NCBI GenBank assembly: GCA_030847615.1
Contig: JAUMIR010000001.1
Span: forward strand, 181,989,001-182,053,000
Direction of reading: 5' to 3'
Length of the DNA: 64,000 nt
Source: Gambelia wislizenii
Lineage: Eukaryota; Chordata; Lepidosauria; Squamata; Crotaphytidae
Shown here: piece by piece, positions 44,223 through 55,056 of the stretch
How the letters are laid out: each line of letters opens with the position of its first letter
How positions within the stretch are numbered: the stretch's first letter is position 1
Program-made: the position numbers and the translations under genes
The notes under the pieces: model-generated
Seen by the model: only the letters and a program-made list of their open reading frames with translations
The model's database searches: none
Told to the model about the DNA's origin: nothing

Positions 44223-45369
44223 TGTTTACTGGTACTAACCGATCAGATTCATCGCCAGGAAGTAAAATAAAATTTTTTTATTGAAAAATAATCTTGGAAG
44301 CCTTCACACGAGTACTCAGGCTTCAAGTAGTCACACAAGGCTATTGAAGAAATTAGGAAGTATTGGGATAGAGGAATAGAGTTTGGGATGATGAGCTATA
44401 CTATACCTATCAGAAGAGCAGAGATTTGTGTAGCAGAAGATACTCAGATGGAGTTCTGAGGGTCACACAGCAGACAGACAGAGTAATGGGATGCAAGAAG
44501 CTGTGAATACTTTGACTGTGTTTTAGGGTGATATTTATACCCAATATTGACCCTTAAGTGGGGTTATGAGTGGTATACAATGTTAGATGGAGTTTCCTAC
44601 AATTAGACAATGGAAGCGATGACTATGGAGATTTTCACACATCAAAAATATCCTCTGTGGAAATCGGGACAGAAATATTTCTGTCCTGGAAGCAGCACCA
44701 CGGTTCGCATGCCCACCTCCCTCTCCCGATATGCCGGCGTACTCGCACTGGGTTTTTTCTTCCCTCTTCCGTGATATTTTATTAACAGCGAACTCCCTTT
44801 AGTAAAATATTACAGAAGAGGGAAGAAAAAACCCAGTGCAAGGACGCCGGCATATCGGGAGAGGGAGGTGGGTGTGCGAACCGCGGCGCTGCTTCCGGGA
44901 CAGAAATATTTCTGTCCCGATTTCCATGGAGGATATTTTTGACGTGTGAAAATCTCCTATGTTAAGGATTGTTAATGACGGAGACATTAAGACTGATTGG
45001 CATCAGGCAACCTTCTATTGTCAAGGAGAGGGGTTTGACAGAAAACCAGTTTGCAGAGTCATGAATGTTCTGGTCACTTGATTGAATTAGTGAATGACTC
45101 ACTTCAAGGTGCATCCAGGAGAATTAGCACATTCCACCCCAATTACCCATCGGGGGGGGGGAGACTGCATAACTGCTACCCAGGTGTGTCTTTTGGGGAA
45201 TTTGGAAAGACCTCTTCTTTAGGTTTTGAGCAAACCTTAGCTCAGTCCCTATTTTTATGGAAGTCTGGGTCTACTGCTAACCTCGTGAAGCATCAATAAA
45301 AAAGCCAATTTATGAAAAATAGCCAAGTGATGACTTATTGGAAGAGCAGGGTTGTCAGAGCAGGTAACA
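44223..45369 (-). mobile_element. Solo LTR-like element, family A, with nested palindrome
   Basis: The reverse-orientation copy of 13009-13794. On the minus strand it starts TGTTACCTGCTCTGACAA and ends CCAGTAAACA. A TATA-like box and a TTTATT (AATAAA) signal lie near 44530 and 44280. A 331 bp palindrome plus its target duplication splits it; without that it is about 813 bp. Flanking target duplication is not convincing. Retroelement class is unresolved. Confidence 0.6.
44627..44957. mobile_element. 331 bp palindromic DNA element inside LTR
   Basis: Nearly the whole element folds on itself: GGAGATTTTCACAC with GTGTGAAAATCTCC, GAAATCGGGACAGAAATA with TATTTCTGTCCCGATTTC, CCGATATGCCGGCGT with GCCGGCATATCGGG, and CACTGGGTTTTTTCTTCCCT with its complement. 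TAT lies on both sides in C-TAT-G context. The other LTR copy keeps a single CTATG, which directly shows the empty site. No protein. Confidence 0.9.
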
Positions 45370-45576
45370 GTCCTATAGATGTTAAAATAGTTGGCCAAGA
45401 TAGCTATGGCATAGCTATGATAATGTAGCTAACCTCCATTTCCTGATCCAACCCCTGAAGCCCACCTTAAAAGCAGTCAGCCACACTGAGCAATGGAGTT
45501 CTGAGGCACTGGCAAGCAGAGAACTGAAGGGTGGCATGAGTGGCCCCATCCCACCAGTGAACGTTTGTGCAACAAA

Positions 45577-45771
45577 GGCTGTTTCCCCACTGCAGAAATA
45601 ATGCAGTTTGACACCACTTTAACTATCATGGCTCCATCCTATGGGATTCTGAGATTTGTAGTTTGCTGTGGCACCAGAGTGAAAGTAACAAAATCCCAGA
45701 ATTCCATAGCGTGGAGCCATTGCAATTAAAGCGGTGTAAAACTGCATTATTTCTGCAGTGTGGCAGCAGCC
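45577..45771. mobile_element. 195 bp foldback MITE
   Basis: The ends GGCTGTTTCCCCACTGCAG and, inverted, GGCTGCTGCCACACTGCAG are TIRs. Arms pair AATAATGCAGTTTGACACC with GGTGTAAAACTGCATTATT, and GGCTCCA-CCTATGGGATTCTG with CAGAATTCCATAGCGTGGAGCC. AAA flanks both sides in C-AAA-G context. It is related to the element at 38125 and the half copy at 27580. Confidence 0.82.
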
Positions 45772-47719
45772 AAAGAGTTGTAACAGGACCATGCAGGGGG
45801 CCTTACTTCTGTTCCTGGCACTGTTGCTTGCTGTTGGTCACCTCATCATTCTCCCACTCCCCACCTCAGAACTCCACTGCTTGGGGCAGCTGACTGGCTT
45901 TTAAGATGGTTTTCAAGGGCATTTATACCTGTGGCAATGGCACCATGATTGTAAATTTGAATAGAAAAGAGCTACATGGTTTTAAGTCTACCTTTTGATA
46001 TTGTAACTGACCAACAGGATGTCAGCTGTTACGTTGAAATGTTAACTTGATTATTTCCATTAGACTAAAAATGACAGGGTCTTTACAACTAAATATATTT
46101 TCAACAAGTCAATTTCTAATGTATGGTTCATGAAAGTTATTTTAACTGTTTCTTTAAAATTTGGACAGAAAGCTAGAATAGTATATTTCCAAGAAATGCC
46201 TAGTTTTCCCAAGTGGTCCCAGTGAGCATATTTGCAGTATATATGGGTAAGCTCCCACAATTATTTCATAATTCTGGATTCATAAATGAATGATTTTAGA
46301 ATGTCCATATCAGAGGGTATTCTCTTCCTTGAAGAGGTGCCATTCAGACAAATTAGAGAATCTTGCCAAACATCTTGCCTACGCTGCAAGGAGTTAGAAG
46401 TATTGAAGGAAAGGCAACATTATTCTCCAGCAAATAACCATAACAAAGCAAGTGAAATCCAATATCCTCATCACATTTTCCATAGCTCAGCAGTGTTTTG
46501 GGACAATTATTGCATGCAAAAGGTAGCTCTAAGCCTATTCACTGAAGCAAATGAAGTTTTAATATAGAAAAAAGAAGTGCAGAGAATACAACACAGAAAG
46601 CATAGTTATTATGCTCTGTTTGGTAAGACCCCTTTAAAAATGTTTCAAGAACTTTAAAAAGACATTCTCTTATTTCTCCTCCTATTCTTCTGTCCACTTC
46701 CCTCACTCTTTCCTAAATTTCACAGTGCAGAGGGAAAGGGAAATGCTTGCTTCTTTACCTCTTGAAGACAGTATTTTGTCTGACAGAGATCTACTGTTTC
46801 CTCTTTAATTAATGTATACTCTGGATTTGCTGTGGCAGGCACTTCTAAAAACTACTTAACATCATCTTTATTTTAAAGCTTATGCGAAAATTGCTCCTCT
46901 GATGATGGAATGCTCAGCTCTCTTATTTTATGTGCTTGGGCTGTGACACAACTGGGTCATTGGAAGAATAATGACAAAAAAAAAAATGTTCCTCTAATTG
47001 TTGACGGTTTTCCTCCCATCCACTTGGGGAAAAGACCAGTTTTATGTGCAACTTGCTCATTTCTATGCAAACGAAAGACACAAGGTTTGCCCAGATTCTG
47101 CAGCATTGTCCTTGGTGCCTCATGTGATTCCAGCATTATCTCTTTATCCAGCCAGTGTGCAGCATGATTGAGAAGCTTTCAGGATTTTACTAAAATATAA
47201 AGCTTTCCTTTGACCAAAGTGTTCAGTAATCCACAGAGAAAACTACATGATTTAAAGAAAGAAAATAACTTGGAGATATTGGAGGGGTGGGGGGAATTAT
47301 CTGCAGTGGTCAGGATGGTTCTGCATCTTCAAGAAGAGGTTTCTTGTCAGCTTTGTTTTAGGCAGACTATTTTAATATGCTATGCTGAGTACCTGTAGAT
47401 GTTAAACAACAGACTGCATAAAGACAGATAGGCAGCTCTGAAAAATGTGAAAACAGAGGGGGAGAAAAGATTTCATCAGTATCCTGTAAGTATTCATTTA
47501 GAGGGGTTGGTTGTTGAGTTTAGTGAAATGTATTTCCAGGTTAGGCAGCAAGTTTCACACTTACTTGTGAGGATGAATAAATGTCAATTTTGGTTTCTCT
47601 CCATTACTCATTTTCCCCATATAAAGTTTGTTCCATCTCATTTCTGAATCAATTTGTATTTTTCTGCACATTTTATTTCTTTATTATAGAATATTTAATT
47701 ATTGGATGCATTATTATTA
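45772..47719. other. Unassigned stretch, no gene seen
   Basis: No supported gene. An 85-codon frame at 46910-47167 has a Cys-rich end but no complete family signature (see rejected items). Confidence 0.35.
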
Positions 47720-47798
47720 TCAGCATTCTCAATATTATTCATTAGATTTATACTCCACCATTCCTCTGAAGAGCTCAGGTGTGTGTGTGTGTGTGTGT
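47720..47798 (-). mobile_element. Inverted L2-like tail plus (TG)n
   Basis: ATTATTATTATCAG, then ATTCATTAGATTTATACTCC and CTGAAGAGCTCAGG, resembles an inverted L2-group 3' end. A (TG)n run follows at about 47780-47798. Confidence 0.4.
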
Positions 47799-48457
47799 AA
47801 AACTGTTCTGACCTTGGCACAAAAATGAGACTTAAGGTAGCTCATAGTAATATTGAATAAAAAATGAATTAAATCAAAACATGCTGATATTTAAAAACAC
47901 AATTAAATTTTTAAAATCCACAGGTTGAGATCCTGGATCAATAGATGGAGTATAGAGTTCTGACTAAGTGGAACTAGGACCTGTGTCCCCTCTCACCTCT
48001 TACAGGATCCATCTTTCTTCTGTGGTGACTCTCCCCAGCATGGCTGTGTAGTTGCCAGGAGAGATAAGAGGGTGGTGTGTTAATGGCTTTCATGTCCCTA
48101 TGGCTAGCTCGACAACAACAATGTCATCTTCTGGGACTTCAGAAGCACCCCTAAGAATTCCCAGAGGATGATGTCACCACTGTGCGGCTGGCTATGGGGA
48201 CATAACCTGATACTTCTGCTCCACAGCCTACTTTCCACCAGCTACTTACAAGGCTTTCTTAGAGGTAGGCTATAGGAAAAAAGCAAGTTTTGAGGGGACA
48301 AGAGTAATTGCATGCAGGAAATACTGAATTTCTCCTAACACAGTGACCACAAAAAGACATATGCCAGCAGGATGCCAGTCACTGTTTAAAGCACAGCAAT
48401 GAAAAATAAGAAAAGAAAAGAAATGCAACACTTGGTTTAAAAAAACCTCCTTTTGTA

Positions 48458-49011
48458 GGAGATTATCACACGTGCCAAGTATCCCAGGACAGGGATGACC
48501 AGAGAGCACTAAAAGGCTCCCTTTTCAGACGACATCGTCCCTGTCCTGGTATGCTCCCATTCTGCTCCTATTCCCCCCCCCTGCTTCCTCTTATTAACAA
48601 TTTAAATCATTAATAGGTCACCAGTTCTGTCTCTGATGGAATCATGAGCATTTGAAAGGGAGGCCTATTATGCTGCTGTGATGCCAGCTGCAGTAGTAGG
48701 TCCCTCCTGAACATTTCCGGGTGCGATCAGGACAAGGAGGTAAGTGACACCCCTTTTTTCCCCTCCCTGGGTTACTTGTTATTTTTAAACTGTGTTTTGG
48801 TGCTTGGTTTTCTTTTTTGATGTTTGGTTCTTATTTTTAAATTTCCCACGTGATCGTTCTCTCGTGAGAACAGGCGGGATTTGCTTTACGGGATGTGAAT
48901 GCAGCTTTGCGACAGCTGCATTCACTCCCAGCCTGCCGAGGGGAGGGGAAGCCATTCTTATTTTGGGATAAAGGGACAGGGAGGGTTTTAAGGGCCCATC
49001 TGATAATCTCC
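48458..49011 (+). mobile_element. 554 bp TIR element
   Basis: The left end GGAGATTATCACACG and right end CATCTGATAATCTCC are inverted repeats; flanks are GTA and TTA. The body (CCGGGTGCGATCAGGACA, GGTAAGTGACACC, TGGGTTACTTGTTA) matches 21894-22496. The hairpin at about 48895-48925 pairs GTGAATGCAGCT with AGCTGCATTCAC, a stem differing from the sister copies at both partners. Confidence 0.78.
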
Positions 49012-49084
49012 TTAGTAACCAGTCAGTTGGCAAAACTGTGCTTGAATTAAAAAAAAACCTGCCAATGGAAAAACATATCAGACA

Positions 49085-50085
49085 AAATTGTTCTTCAAAT
49101 AGCTTAGAACCCTTTGTCAGTCAACAATCAGAGTGCAGCATTTTGGATCAGTTGAAACTGATGAAGACATTTCAAAGGTGGCCCCACATCCAGAAATCAC
49201 AGTAATTCAAATAAGAAACACCAAAGGCACGAGACACCACGGCTAGATCAGACATCTCTAGGTAAAAGCAAAGTGGAACACTAATATTAACAGTGTAAAT
49301 GTTCTCCTGGCCACCACTGAAACCGAGGCAACCAAGTTCATGGCTAATTCTATCAATATACCCGAACTATGAAACTGATTTTTTCAGCAAAGTATTACTC
49401 TAGCTAGCACAAATTAATTGCCACTACTCTGGTTTGCCTTTTTACTGATCAGGAGCACTTCAGTCTTATCTGAACTTCAGTTTGGTTGCCCTCATCCAGA
49501 AACTGGACCCTTGGTTTAGAACTACATCATTTTCCTTAGATTTCAATGGAAAGAATTTATTGGTTACCAGCATACTGATGACACTAAATCCCAGAACTCT
49601 AGAAAATCTTCCTGAAGTTTCATGTGTATTTTAAATAGTATGGGAGAGATGAAAGCTATGGTGCTGAACAGGAGTCCTCTGGCACTACCTGCTAAGCTCA
49701 CCCTTCCAGGAAGGACCAGTCACCATCACACAATAAGTCCCATTCCGGAAAGCCAGCAAAGAAGGACACTACAGTACACATCAGTGAAAGTTTCTGAGAG
49801 ATCCAGTAAAACTAAGAGAGACAAGCTCTCCATGGCCAGCTTTCAGAGCAGATCATTCAACAAGGTAAACAAATCCATATGTAACTAGGTCTGAAGCCAT
49901 ACTGAACTTGATCTAGATAATCCATATCAGTTAGGAACACTTGGAGCTGAGACATCACCATATACTCAAGGACCTCACCTAAGGGTGTTAGGCACTGGCC
50001 ACTGTTATAAACCAGAAAAGGCACAAAGTTATTCATGGCTCTCACTTCTCCAGTGATCCTGCCCACAATGGTAGAAACTGAAAAG
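49085..50085 (-). pseudogene. Old L2 LINE copy
   Basis: The minus strand keeps L2 landmarks across several frames: LGEVLEYMVMSQLQVFLTD and DYLDQVQYGFRPSY (RT finger region), TGTCATCAGTATGCTGG (the CHQYAD box with catalytic Asp lost), then remnants of the WMRANKL...PDKTEVL block and the SLGVLLD-to-LNYCD-W region. There are many stops, and it is much older than the L2 at 29004. Confidence 0.75.
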
Positions 50086-50583
50086 TATGCCCTATGACAG
50101 GATAAACAGGAGCCAAAGTTATATCCACTGGACCTATATCAACAGCACCATATGTTTTGGAATAGGTCTGAACAATTTTATCTCAACAGTGTCATGCAAA
50201 TTGCTCACAAAGTACTATTAAGTGGTCTCTGTTGTTTTCCAGTAGGCCACATAATAGGCTTTTAATATCCAAGATAGTAATGTTGGACACCTCTGTGCAG
50301 ACCCAGTGGTGGCGGAGGAGAATACTTTCTTCACTGCCAGCACTGCCACAGAGTAGATCTTCTTGCTCCATTTTCTGCCAACTTGGCTTTAATCATTTTC
50401 ACACTTGTTCCATTGCTGCTAGCTCCCTGAAAAACCAGGGAGCTAGTGGGAAAATGATAGACTTCTTAGATATTAATGTCACCAGCTAAAGGAAAAGATG
50501 AATAAATCATGGAGTGGAACATAAATTATGTATAGACATTTGGTAGTAAAGATATCTAGATACTCTTCAGAGAAATATAGAAT

Positions 50584-50910
50584 GGGATGGGCAATGTGTG
50601 GCCCAACAAGCCACATGAAACCTCAGGGCTATTTATGTGACCCTAAGGGTCAATTTTGTTTGCTCAAGTACCCTCTAAAAGGGCATTTTGCCACACACAC
50701 CCTGGGCAAATTTAGGCCATTTTTAAAAAACAGGAAGTAAGCTGGAAGTGGTTTCCAAATCCTACAAGAAGGCTTCCATGTCCCCTATAAGGCATCTGGG
50801 GCAAAATGTGTTTTATTTTTTGCAGTGGGGATGCAGTGGGATGTGTAGCCCTCTAAGGTCTCCTATGGGGATAATGCATCCCCTAGCCTTCCATAGTTGC
50901 CCACCCCTGG
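50584..50910. mobile_element. hAT non-autonomous element with exact 8 bp duplication
   Basis: TATAGAAT occurs exactly at 50576-50583 and again at 50911-50918. The ends are GGGATGGGCAATG and, read inward, CCAGGGGTGGGCAACTATGG, the common CAGGGGTGGGCAA-type hAT terminus with the left outer bases eroded. The length is 327 bp and there is no transposase frame. Confidence 0.82.
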
Positions 50911-51117
50911 TATAGAATAGCTGGTGCATGCTCATTTGGCCTGATATTAGCACATACTAGACCATCAAACTATATTATCCAAAGCTTTCTGAATTCCTAT
51001 AGGCAACCTATGTTGGCTTGAGGATTCTAGGAGCTGCACTCAATAAAGCAATTTCCCCAGCTCTGACAAGAGGACTGCACTGCACACACACACACACACA
51101 TTGCACTTCATACATAT

Positions 51118-51918
51118 GTGGTGGTATGGCTTCCAGTCTTTTCCAATTTATGGCACTGGTAAGGCAAACCTATTACAGGGTTTTCTTGGCAAGATTTGTT
51201 CAGAGGGGATTTGCCTTTGCCTTCGTCTGAGGCTGAGAGTGTGTGATTTGCCCAGGTTCACCCACTGAATTTCCATGGCTGAATGGGGATTCAAACTCTG
51301 GTCTCCAGAGTCATAGGAGAAAAAGCGTTCCTGTCCCACAATCTCCAATCCCGCCCCTGTCCTGGCACAGTAACCCTCCTCACCACACTTAGCTTGTCTC
51401 ACATCATAAGCCAGCCAAGGAACTGAACGGAGCTCTAATGGAGCTCCGTTCACTTCCTGGACTGAAATCCCACCCATTCTCACAAGAAGACACAAGTGTG
51501 GGAAATTCAAAAATAAAAAGTTAAATAACAGGATAAAAGTTACACCAAGCACAAAACCACATTTTAAAACTTACAAGTAACCTGGGAAAGGTCATAAAAA
51601 GTGTGTCACTTACCTGGATGTCCTGATCTCACCCGGAAGTGTCCGTGCCAGACCACCCATTGATGCTGAATTCCTGAGAGTTAAATGGCCTGAGGTTTCA
51701 CACATCGGCAATGCGGACACCAAATTACAATGGGGGACCTATTGATGGCTCTGCCCATCAATAGAAAGAAACACCATAAAGACGCCAGCAGAACACAAAA
51801 GGATGATGCCGTCGGGTATTGGCGTCCTTCTGCATTCCTCTCTGCCACATTGGCATCATCTGATAACCTCCATAGTCCAACACTTAAATCACTACACCAG
51901 CCTGGCTTTCCTTCACAC
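51118..51918 (-). mobile_element. Sauria-type SINE split by a TIR element
   Basis: Minus-strand SINE body at 51118-51315 (GGTTTTCTTGGCAAGATTTG, CTGAGGCTGAGAGTGTG, GAATGGGGATTCAAACTC) and head at 51872-51918 (GTCCAACACTTAAATCACTA, CACCAGCCTGGC). The insert 51316-51871 separates them. The joined order matches the intact copy at 7361. Confidence 0.78.
51316..51871 (-). mobile_element. 556 bp TIR element inside SINE
   Basis: ATA flanks both sides in C-ATA-G context. The left end is eroded (GGAGAAAAAGCG) and the right end is GATAACCTCC. The body matches 21894 and 14686, including the hairpin GAACGGAGCTC/GAGCTCCGTTC (51424-51452), which is perfectly paired here. Confidence 0.82.
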
Positions 51919-52866
51919 ACGCACACGCACACACACATGTGCTCTATAACCTGACAACTCAGATTGAACAGTTCTTAGATTGTCTGATTTCACCCAACCT
52001 CAGTCTCATAAGCACAAGTTTGTCAAAACTTGAATTTCATGGTTGTTTGGCTAGCATCAGGGTTTTAACCAAAATAAAATGTGAATAGTTGCCAGATTCT
52101 AATACCTAATGAGAATCAATAATATGCTAGATAGGCATTTTATTTCAGGAACCCAGTTAAAAGCAAATGTGGACTGTTTTGCTTATTTCTAGTAGCCAAT
52201 GACCTTTCCAAGGAATAGCTGGTCTCTTTAGATCAAACAGAATAGTTTCATTGGTTTTGGACTTCTTACTTAAGCGAGTTATACCTCTGGCTTTGTGGTC
52301 AGGAAAGGTCAAACTGAGAACTAATTATGGCATTAACCCATGAATATATGAGGCCTTGGCTTCATTTAGTAGTGAAGATCAAAGCAGCTAAATGCATTAG
52401 GTTACTATTTGAAGACAGCTTTTAAAATCTAATTGCTATTTCTAGACTCTTTGCTCTGTTCTACTCTCTAAAGACTTGGCTTCAGATCTGGAATAATTAG
52501 TGAAGCTTTGGTAATCCAAAACACAGGTGACTTTGGAGCTAGGGAACTGCAGAGGTGCTGCCAGATTTATCAAAATAATCTTATAGACAAGCCCTTTGTT
52601 TCCTCTGAAATGTCTCAGATGCTTTTCTCAAGCAGAGACTTTCCAAGCAGAAAAGGATGATGCAGCAACTGTGGCAGTGTGTGTCAGAGAAAACTGAACA
52701 GGGTCCTATTTGCTTCAGGCCTGCTTGCCTCGGGGACACTAGTTTTACTAACTTCTTTGTAAGAAGAATCAATGGCACCAGTTGTCTCAGCTATATAAAA
52801 TGTTGCTACTACAAGGAGAGAGTGGTTTTGGTGTCCCCCCCCATTTCCCATGTGGAACTACCCACA
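51919..52866. other. Unassigned stretch, no gene seen
   Basis: No recognised gene or repeat; bounded on the right by (GTT)n at 52867-52908. Confidence 0.35.
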
Positions 52867-52867
52867 G

Positions 52868-52908
<41 letters not shown>
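52867..52908. repeat. (GTT)n microsatellite
   Basis: About 14 uninterrupted GTT units. It may be the tail of an otherwise lost inverted SINE. Confidence 0.95.
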
Positions 52909-53057
52909 AACTAACAGCCTGCATCAGCATTTTCTGTGTGCACCAATTAAGAATGTGTGGGTCCCTTCCTGCTGAGAAATGTTATTATACAACTATGTTA
53001 TAAAAAACCTTCTCCCCCCTTTTTTTTCTTGTCTGCTGAACTAATGATTTAAATCTT

Positions 53058-53507
53058 TGTGAAGTCAAAGGCTTTCATGGCTGGCATCCATAGATTTTCC
53101 TTGGGTTTTTTCTTCCGGGCTGTGAGGCCGTGTTCTAGAAGAGTTTCTTTCTGACATTTCACTTGAATCTGTGGCTGGCATCTTCAGAGAATGGTTGGGT
53201 AGAAGTGTATGTGGACTTACATATGCTGTGATCCCCTGTTGGGGAGTATATGTACATTTGTGTAATTGAATGGTTAGTTTCTGGGTATAGAAATGCAAGG
53301 AGGATTAGTGTCTGTTTGGCTAATGGTTGGTTAATGGTCCATTATCTGCTGGAACTCCCCCTGGCCCTGGGTGGAATTCCTTTGTAAGTGTTGAGTTTTG
53401 ATCCTGTTGGTCTTCAAAACTGGGAGCCAGATTTTGTTTACTTTTAAGGTTTCTTCTTTCCTGTTGAAGTTTTCCAGGTGTTTGTGGATTTCAATAGCTT
53501 CAATAGG
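53058..53507 (-). mobile_element. Penelope-like element 3' part, inverted
   Basis: On the minus strand it begins in the GIY-YIG C-terminal region (AAGCTATTGAAATCCACAAA) and runs through the stop, the pseudo-LTR and the end (CCATGAAAGCCTTTGACTTC). It lies head to head with the plus-strand copy at 53508, and the two share the GIY-YIG C-terminus and pseudo-LTR. Its CTGAAGA box is intact, but the GAAAC box is changed to GAAAT. Confidence 0.85.
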
Positions 53508-54072
53508 AATGAAGAAGAAAAACAGCCACCCAAAGGGAAAGTATTTTTACCATACATCAAAGGAGTCACAGACAAAAATAGGAAAATTGATGAGAAAGCA
53601 CAACCTCCAAACAATCTATAGACCAACCAGAAAAATCCAAGAAATGCTACACTCAGCAAAGGACAAAAGAGACCCTCTCACAGCTGCAGGAGTTTATCAC
53701 ATACTATGCAGCTGTGGACAAGTTTACATAGGGACCACTAAACGCAGTGTGCAAACACAAATCAAGGAACATGAGAGACACTGCAGACTGGGCCAGCCAG
53801 AAAAATCAGCAGTAGCAGAACATATTATAAACCAACCTGGACACAAAATGCTATTTAAAAACACAGAAATTCTGGACCAGGCCAACAACTATCATGTCAG
53901 AATGCACAGAGAAGCTATTGAAATCCACAAACACCTGGACAACTTCAACAGGAAAGAAGAAACCTTAAAAGTAAACAAAATCTGGCTCCCAGTTTTGAAA
54001 AACAATAAAATAAAACTCAACACTTATAAAGGAATTCCTCCCAGGGGCAGGGGGATTTCCAGCAGTAGTTAA
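53398..54072 (+). pseudogene. PLE GIY-YIG endonuclease fragment
   Basis: A 224-codon open frame. The first ~37 residues read through the inverted copy and flank; element sequence starts at about 53508. Counting from 53398, GIY-YIG core residues are GVY at 98-100 and VYIG at 109-112, with CSC just before, EHERHCR and AEHIINQPGHKM after, and EAIEIHKHLDNFNRKEETLKVNKIW near the end. The family role is target-site nicking by Penelope elements. The RT palm is absent. The frame ends in SSSS just before the stop, a few residues shorter than the copy at 4632. Confidence 0.8.
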
Positions 54073-54115
54073 TGACCCATCAACCAACCATTTGTCAAAC
54101 AGACACTAACGAGCC

Positions 54116-54970
54116 TTGCATTTCTATACCCAGAAACTAACCTTTCAATTACACAAATTTACATATACTCCCCAACAGGGGGTCACACCATATATAGCTA
54201 ATACCCTAGAGGACAGCATCAAAATTCAGAATGACCTGGAGAGTCTGGAGAGCTGGGCCAAAGCTAACAAAATGAAATTCAATACGGAGAAATGTAAAGT
54301 ACCGCACTTAGGGCGGAAAAATGAAATGCATAAATATAGGATGGGAGAGACCTGGCTGAATGAGACCACGTGCGAAAGGGATCTAGGAGTCCTAGTAGAC
54401 CACAAGTTGAACATGAGCCAGCAGTGCGATGCGGCAGCTAAAAAGGCCAATGCGATTTTGGGCTGTATCAATAGAAGTATAGTGTCTAGATCAAGGGAAG
54501 TAATAGTGCCACTCTATTCTGCCTTGGTCAGACCTCACCTAGAATACTGTGTCCAGTTCTGGGCACCACAATTAAAAAAGGATATTGACAAATTGGAGCG
54601 TGTCCAGAGAAGGGCAACTAAAATGGTGAAAGGTCTGGAAACCATGCCTTATGAGGAGAGTCTTAGGGAGCTGGGTATGTTTAGCCTGGAAAAAAGACGG
54701 TTAAGAGGCGATATGATAGCCCTGTTTAAGTATTTGAAGGGATGTCACGCTGAGGATGGAGCAGGCTTGTTTTCTGCTGCTCCAGAGACTGGAACACGGA
54801 GCAATGGGTGCAAGCTCCAGGAACAGAGATTCCACCTCAACATTAGGAGGAACTTTTTGACAGTAAGAGCTGTTCGGCAGTGGAACGCACTCCCTCGGAG
54901 TGTGGTGGGGTCTCCTTTCTTGGAGGTCTTTAAACAGAGGCTGGATGGCCATCTGTCGGGGATGCTTTGA
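54116..54970 (+). pseudogene. CR1 ORF2 C-terminus, fused to Penelope UTR frame
   Basis: A 284-codon open frame made by chance: residues 1 to about 27 translate Penelope pseudo-LTR sequence, then CR1 follows without a stop. CR1 parts are [93 protein letters not shown] and FKQRLDGHLSGML, then stop. The catalytic FADD lies just upstream of the truncation point and is missing. The intact frame shows a recent CR1 insertion. Confidence 0.88.
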
Positions 54971-55056
54971 TCGTGATTTCCTGCATGGCAGGGGGTTGGA
55001 CTGGATGGCCCTCGTGGTCTCTTCCAAGTCTGCAATTCTATGATTCTATGATTCTA
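54195..55056 (+). mobile_element. CR1 LINE nested in Penelope pseudo-LTR
   Basis: 5'-truncated CR1 of about 860 bp ending in three CTATGATT/ATTCTATG octamers (55037-55056). Penelope sequence lies on both sides. The short TATA shared at both junctions is too small to prove a duplication, as is usual for CR1. Confidence 0.9.

Noticed and set aside
46910..47167. 85-codon frame with a Cys-rich end (CATCSFLCKRKTQGLPRFCS)
   Set aside because: It briefly recalls the zinc-finger tail of piggyBac-type transposases, but spacing is wrong, no catalytic domain is nearby, and there are no TTAA-flanked ends. Not enough to call.
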